Below, one piece after another: positions 63,676-64,000 of a stretch of DNA of 64,000 nucleotides (within the stretch, counting starts at the first letter, position 1; each line of letters opens with the position of its first letter). The position numbers were made by a program, and so were the translations under genes. The stretch lies in contig LQPB01000044.1 in NCBI GenBank assembly GCA_002102225.1, positions 1-64,000 of the forward strand, in the 5' to 3' direction. Under the pieces are notes generated by a model. The model was not told where the DNA came from and ran no database searches. It saw only the letters and a program-made list of their open reading frames with translations. Origin of the DNA: Mycobacterium interjectum. Its GTDB lineage: Bacteria > Actinomycetota > Actinomycetes > Mycobacteriales > Mycobacteriaceae.

Positions 63676-63696
63676 GCGATTGACGCGCCGAAAGCC

Positions 63697-63894
63697 TTAG
63701 GAAATAGGAACATTCGCATCCTCGGAAAGGACGCGATGAAGCAATTCCCCGGTATCGAGTAGGTGCTTGCCGACCAGCGATTGCGCTCTCGCGACGTTGC
63801 GTCGACGCACCGCGTTGAGACGGCGGTCGCCTTCGTCGTCGGGCTCTTCGTCATCCCGCTGGCGCCCGAAACCAGGGGAGAGGTACTGCCCCAA
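63697..63894 (-). CDS. Small hypothetical protein
   Basis: The protein has 65 residues from a TTG start. It begins MGQYLSPGFGRQRDDEEPDD and continues with a basic helix RRLNAVRRRNVARAQ and LLDTGELLHRVLSEDANV. Codon composition is typical of local genes (mostly G/C in third positions), and AAAGGG lies upstream, rather far. I think it is real, but I recognise no family. It is convergent with the small gene at 63448. Confidence 0.5.
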   Translation of the reverse strand: MGQYLSPGFGRQRDDEEPDDEGDRRLNAVRRRNVARAQSLVGKHLLDTGELLHRVLSEDANVPIS

Positions 63895-63914
63895 TAGGAC
63901 TGCGGCACAGCCCT

Positions 63915-64000
63915 TTAAGCGGTGAAATGCGTTGTTACCAGCGCACCGGCCAGCGGGTACTCGCGCAGCGCGCCGCAGACCAAGCCGGCCAGTTCGTGCA
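63915..64000 (-). CDS. 3' end of a gene continuing past the right edge
   Basis: On the minus strand an open frame ends at the TAA at 63917-63915 with codons reading HELAGLVCGALREYPLAGAL then VTTHFTA. The composition and codon use look coding and the frame is open to the window edge. Too little is present to identify the product. Confidence 0.45.
   Translation of the reverse strand, partial: HELAGLVCGALREYPLAGALVTTHFTA

Noticed and set aside
63189..63908. 239-codon minus-strand open frame near the right edge
   Set aside because: It overlaps the small gene at 63448 in antisense and the 65-codon frame at 63697 has better codon use; the product is low-complexity Ser/Arg/Thr.
1..64000. tRNA, rRNA, insertion sequences, prophage or attachment sites
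   Set aside because: No transposase, integrase, terminal inverted repeats or cloverleaf-like sequences were found by eye; a tRNAscan or ISfinder run would be needed to exclude them fully.

Overview
The window is high-GC (roughly two thirds G+C) actinobacterial DNA from a slow-growing, non-tuberculous Mycobacterium. The evidence is four PE_PGRS genes and one further PE gene, a mycolic-acid methyltransferase, a CelA1-type GH6 protein, an Mpt64-family lipoprotein, DUF732 and PknH-type sensor lipoproteins, a PknD/E/H-like kinase beside an EmbR-like regulator, and HtpG. The abundance of PE_PGRS genes argues against the M. avium complex, but the species cannot be named from the sequence. No tRNA, rRNA, insertion sequence, CRISPR array or prophage was seen. 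Identifications come from reading translated sequence, not from database searches.

Layout. 1-8064: a PE_PGRS gene cut by the left edge, a CmaA/MmaA-type methyltransferase, celA1, a TPM-domain membrane protein, a DUF732 protein, a TetR regulator divergent from a small membrane protein with two operator copies between them, and a 14-TM MFS transporter. 8294-12250: two divergent PE_PGRS genes separated by about 970 bp of lower-GC non-coding DNA. 12277-23469: one gene for a 3730-residue protein joining an OmpR/SARP-type HTH, BTAD, class III nucleotide cyclase, AAA+ ATPase, helical repeats and 18 NTF2/SnoaL-like modules. 23600-28243: a PE protein with a zincin-like HExxH motif, then a MerR regulator translationally coupled to a VIT-vWA-DUF4349 membrane protein.

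28246-38389 reads as a surface-signalling locus. It holds a PknH-sensor-like lipoprotein, two paralogous beta-propeller-like exported proteins, an Mpt64-like lipoprotein, an NHL-repeat lipoprotein resembling the PknD sensor, a Ser/Thr kinase, an EmbR-like HTH-BTAD-FHA regulator and a PAS sensor kinase. Two places in the exported-protein block carry CTTGCGC direct repeats at 11-bp spacing, the geometry used by SARP-type regulators. 38411-41820: a DMT transporter, an SDR, a diacylglycerol-kinase-like protein and a small DNA-binding-like protein.

42393-48570 is a compact four-gene operon: FAAL-ACP-thioester reductase, a protein with diiron-like ExxH motifs, an alpha/beta hydrolase, and a reductase with a 2Fe-2S domain. 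Together they suggest oxidation and reductive release of a carrier-bound fatty acid. 48581-64000: a fourth PE_PGRS, DUF3072, a BrkB/YihY protein, a DJ-1/PfpI protein, two Gly-Pro-rich exported proteins, two methyltransferases, an LLM oxidoreductase, a VIT-family transporter, a thioesterase/acyl-CoA ligase pair, an NmrA-like protein, a TIGR03085 protein, htpG, two small conserved-looking genes and a gene fragment at the right edge.

The strongest leads for an undescribed system are the giant cyclase/ATPase/NTF2-array protein, the lipid-modifying operon, and the kinase-EmbR-exported-sensor locus with its 11-bp repeats.
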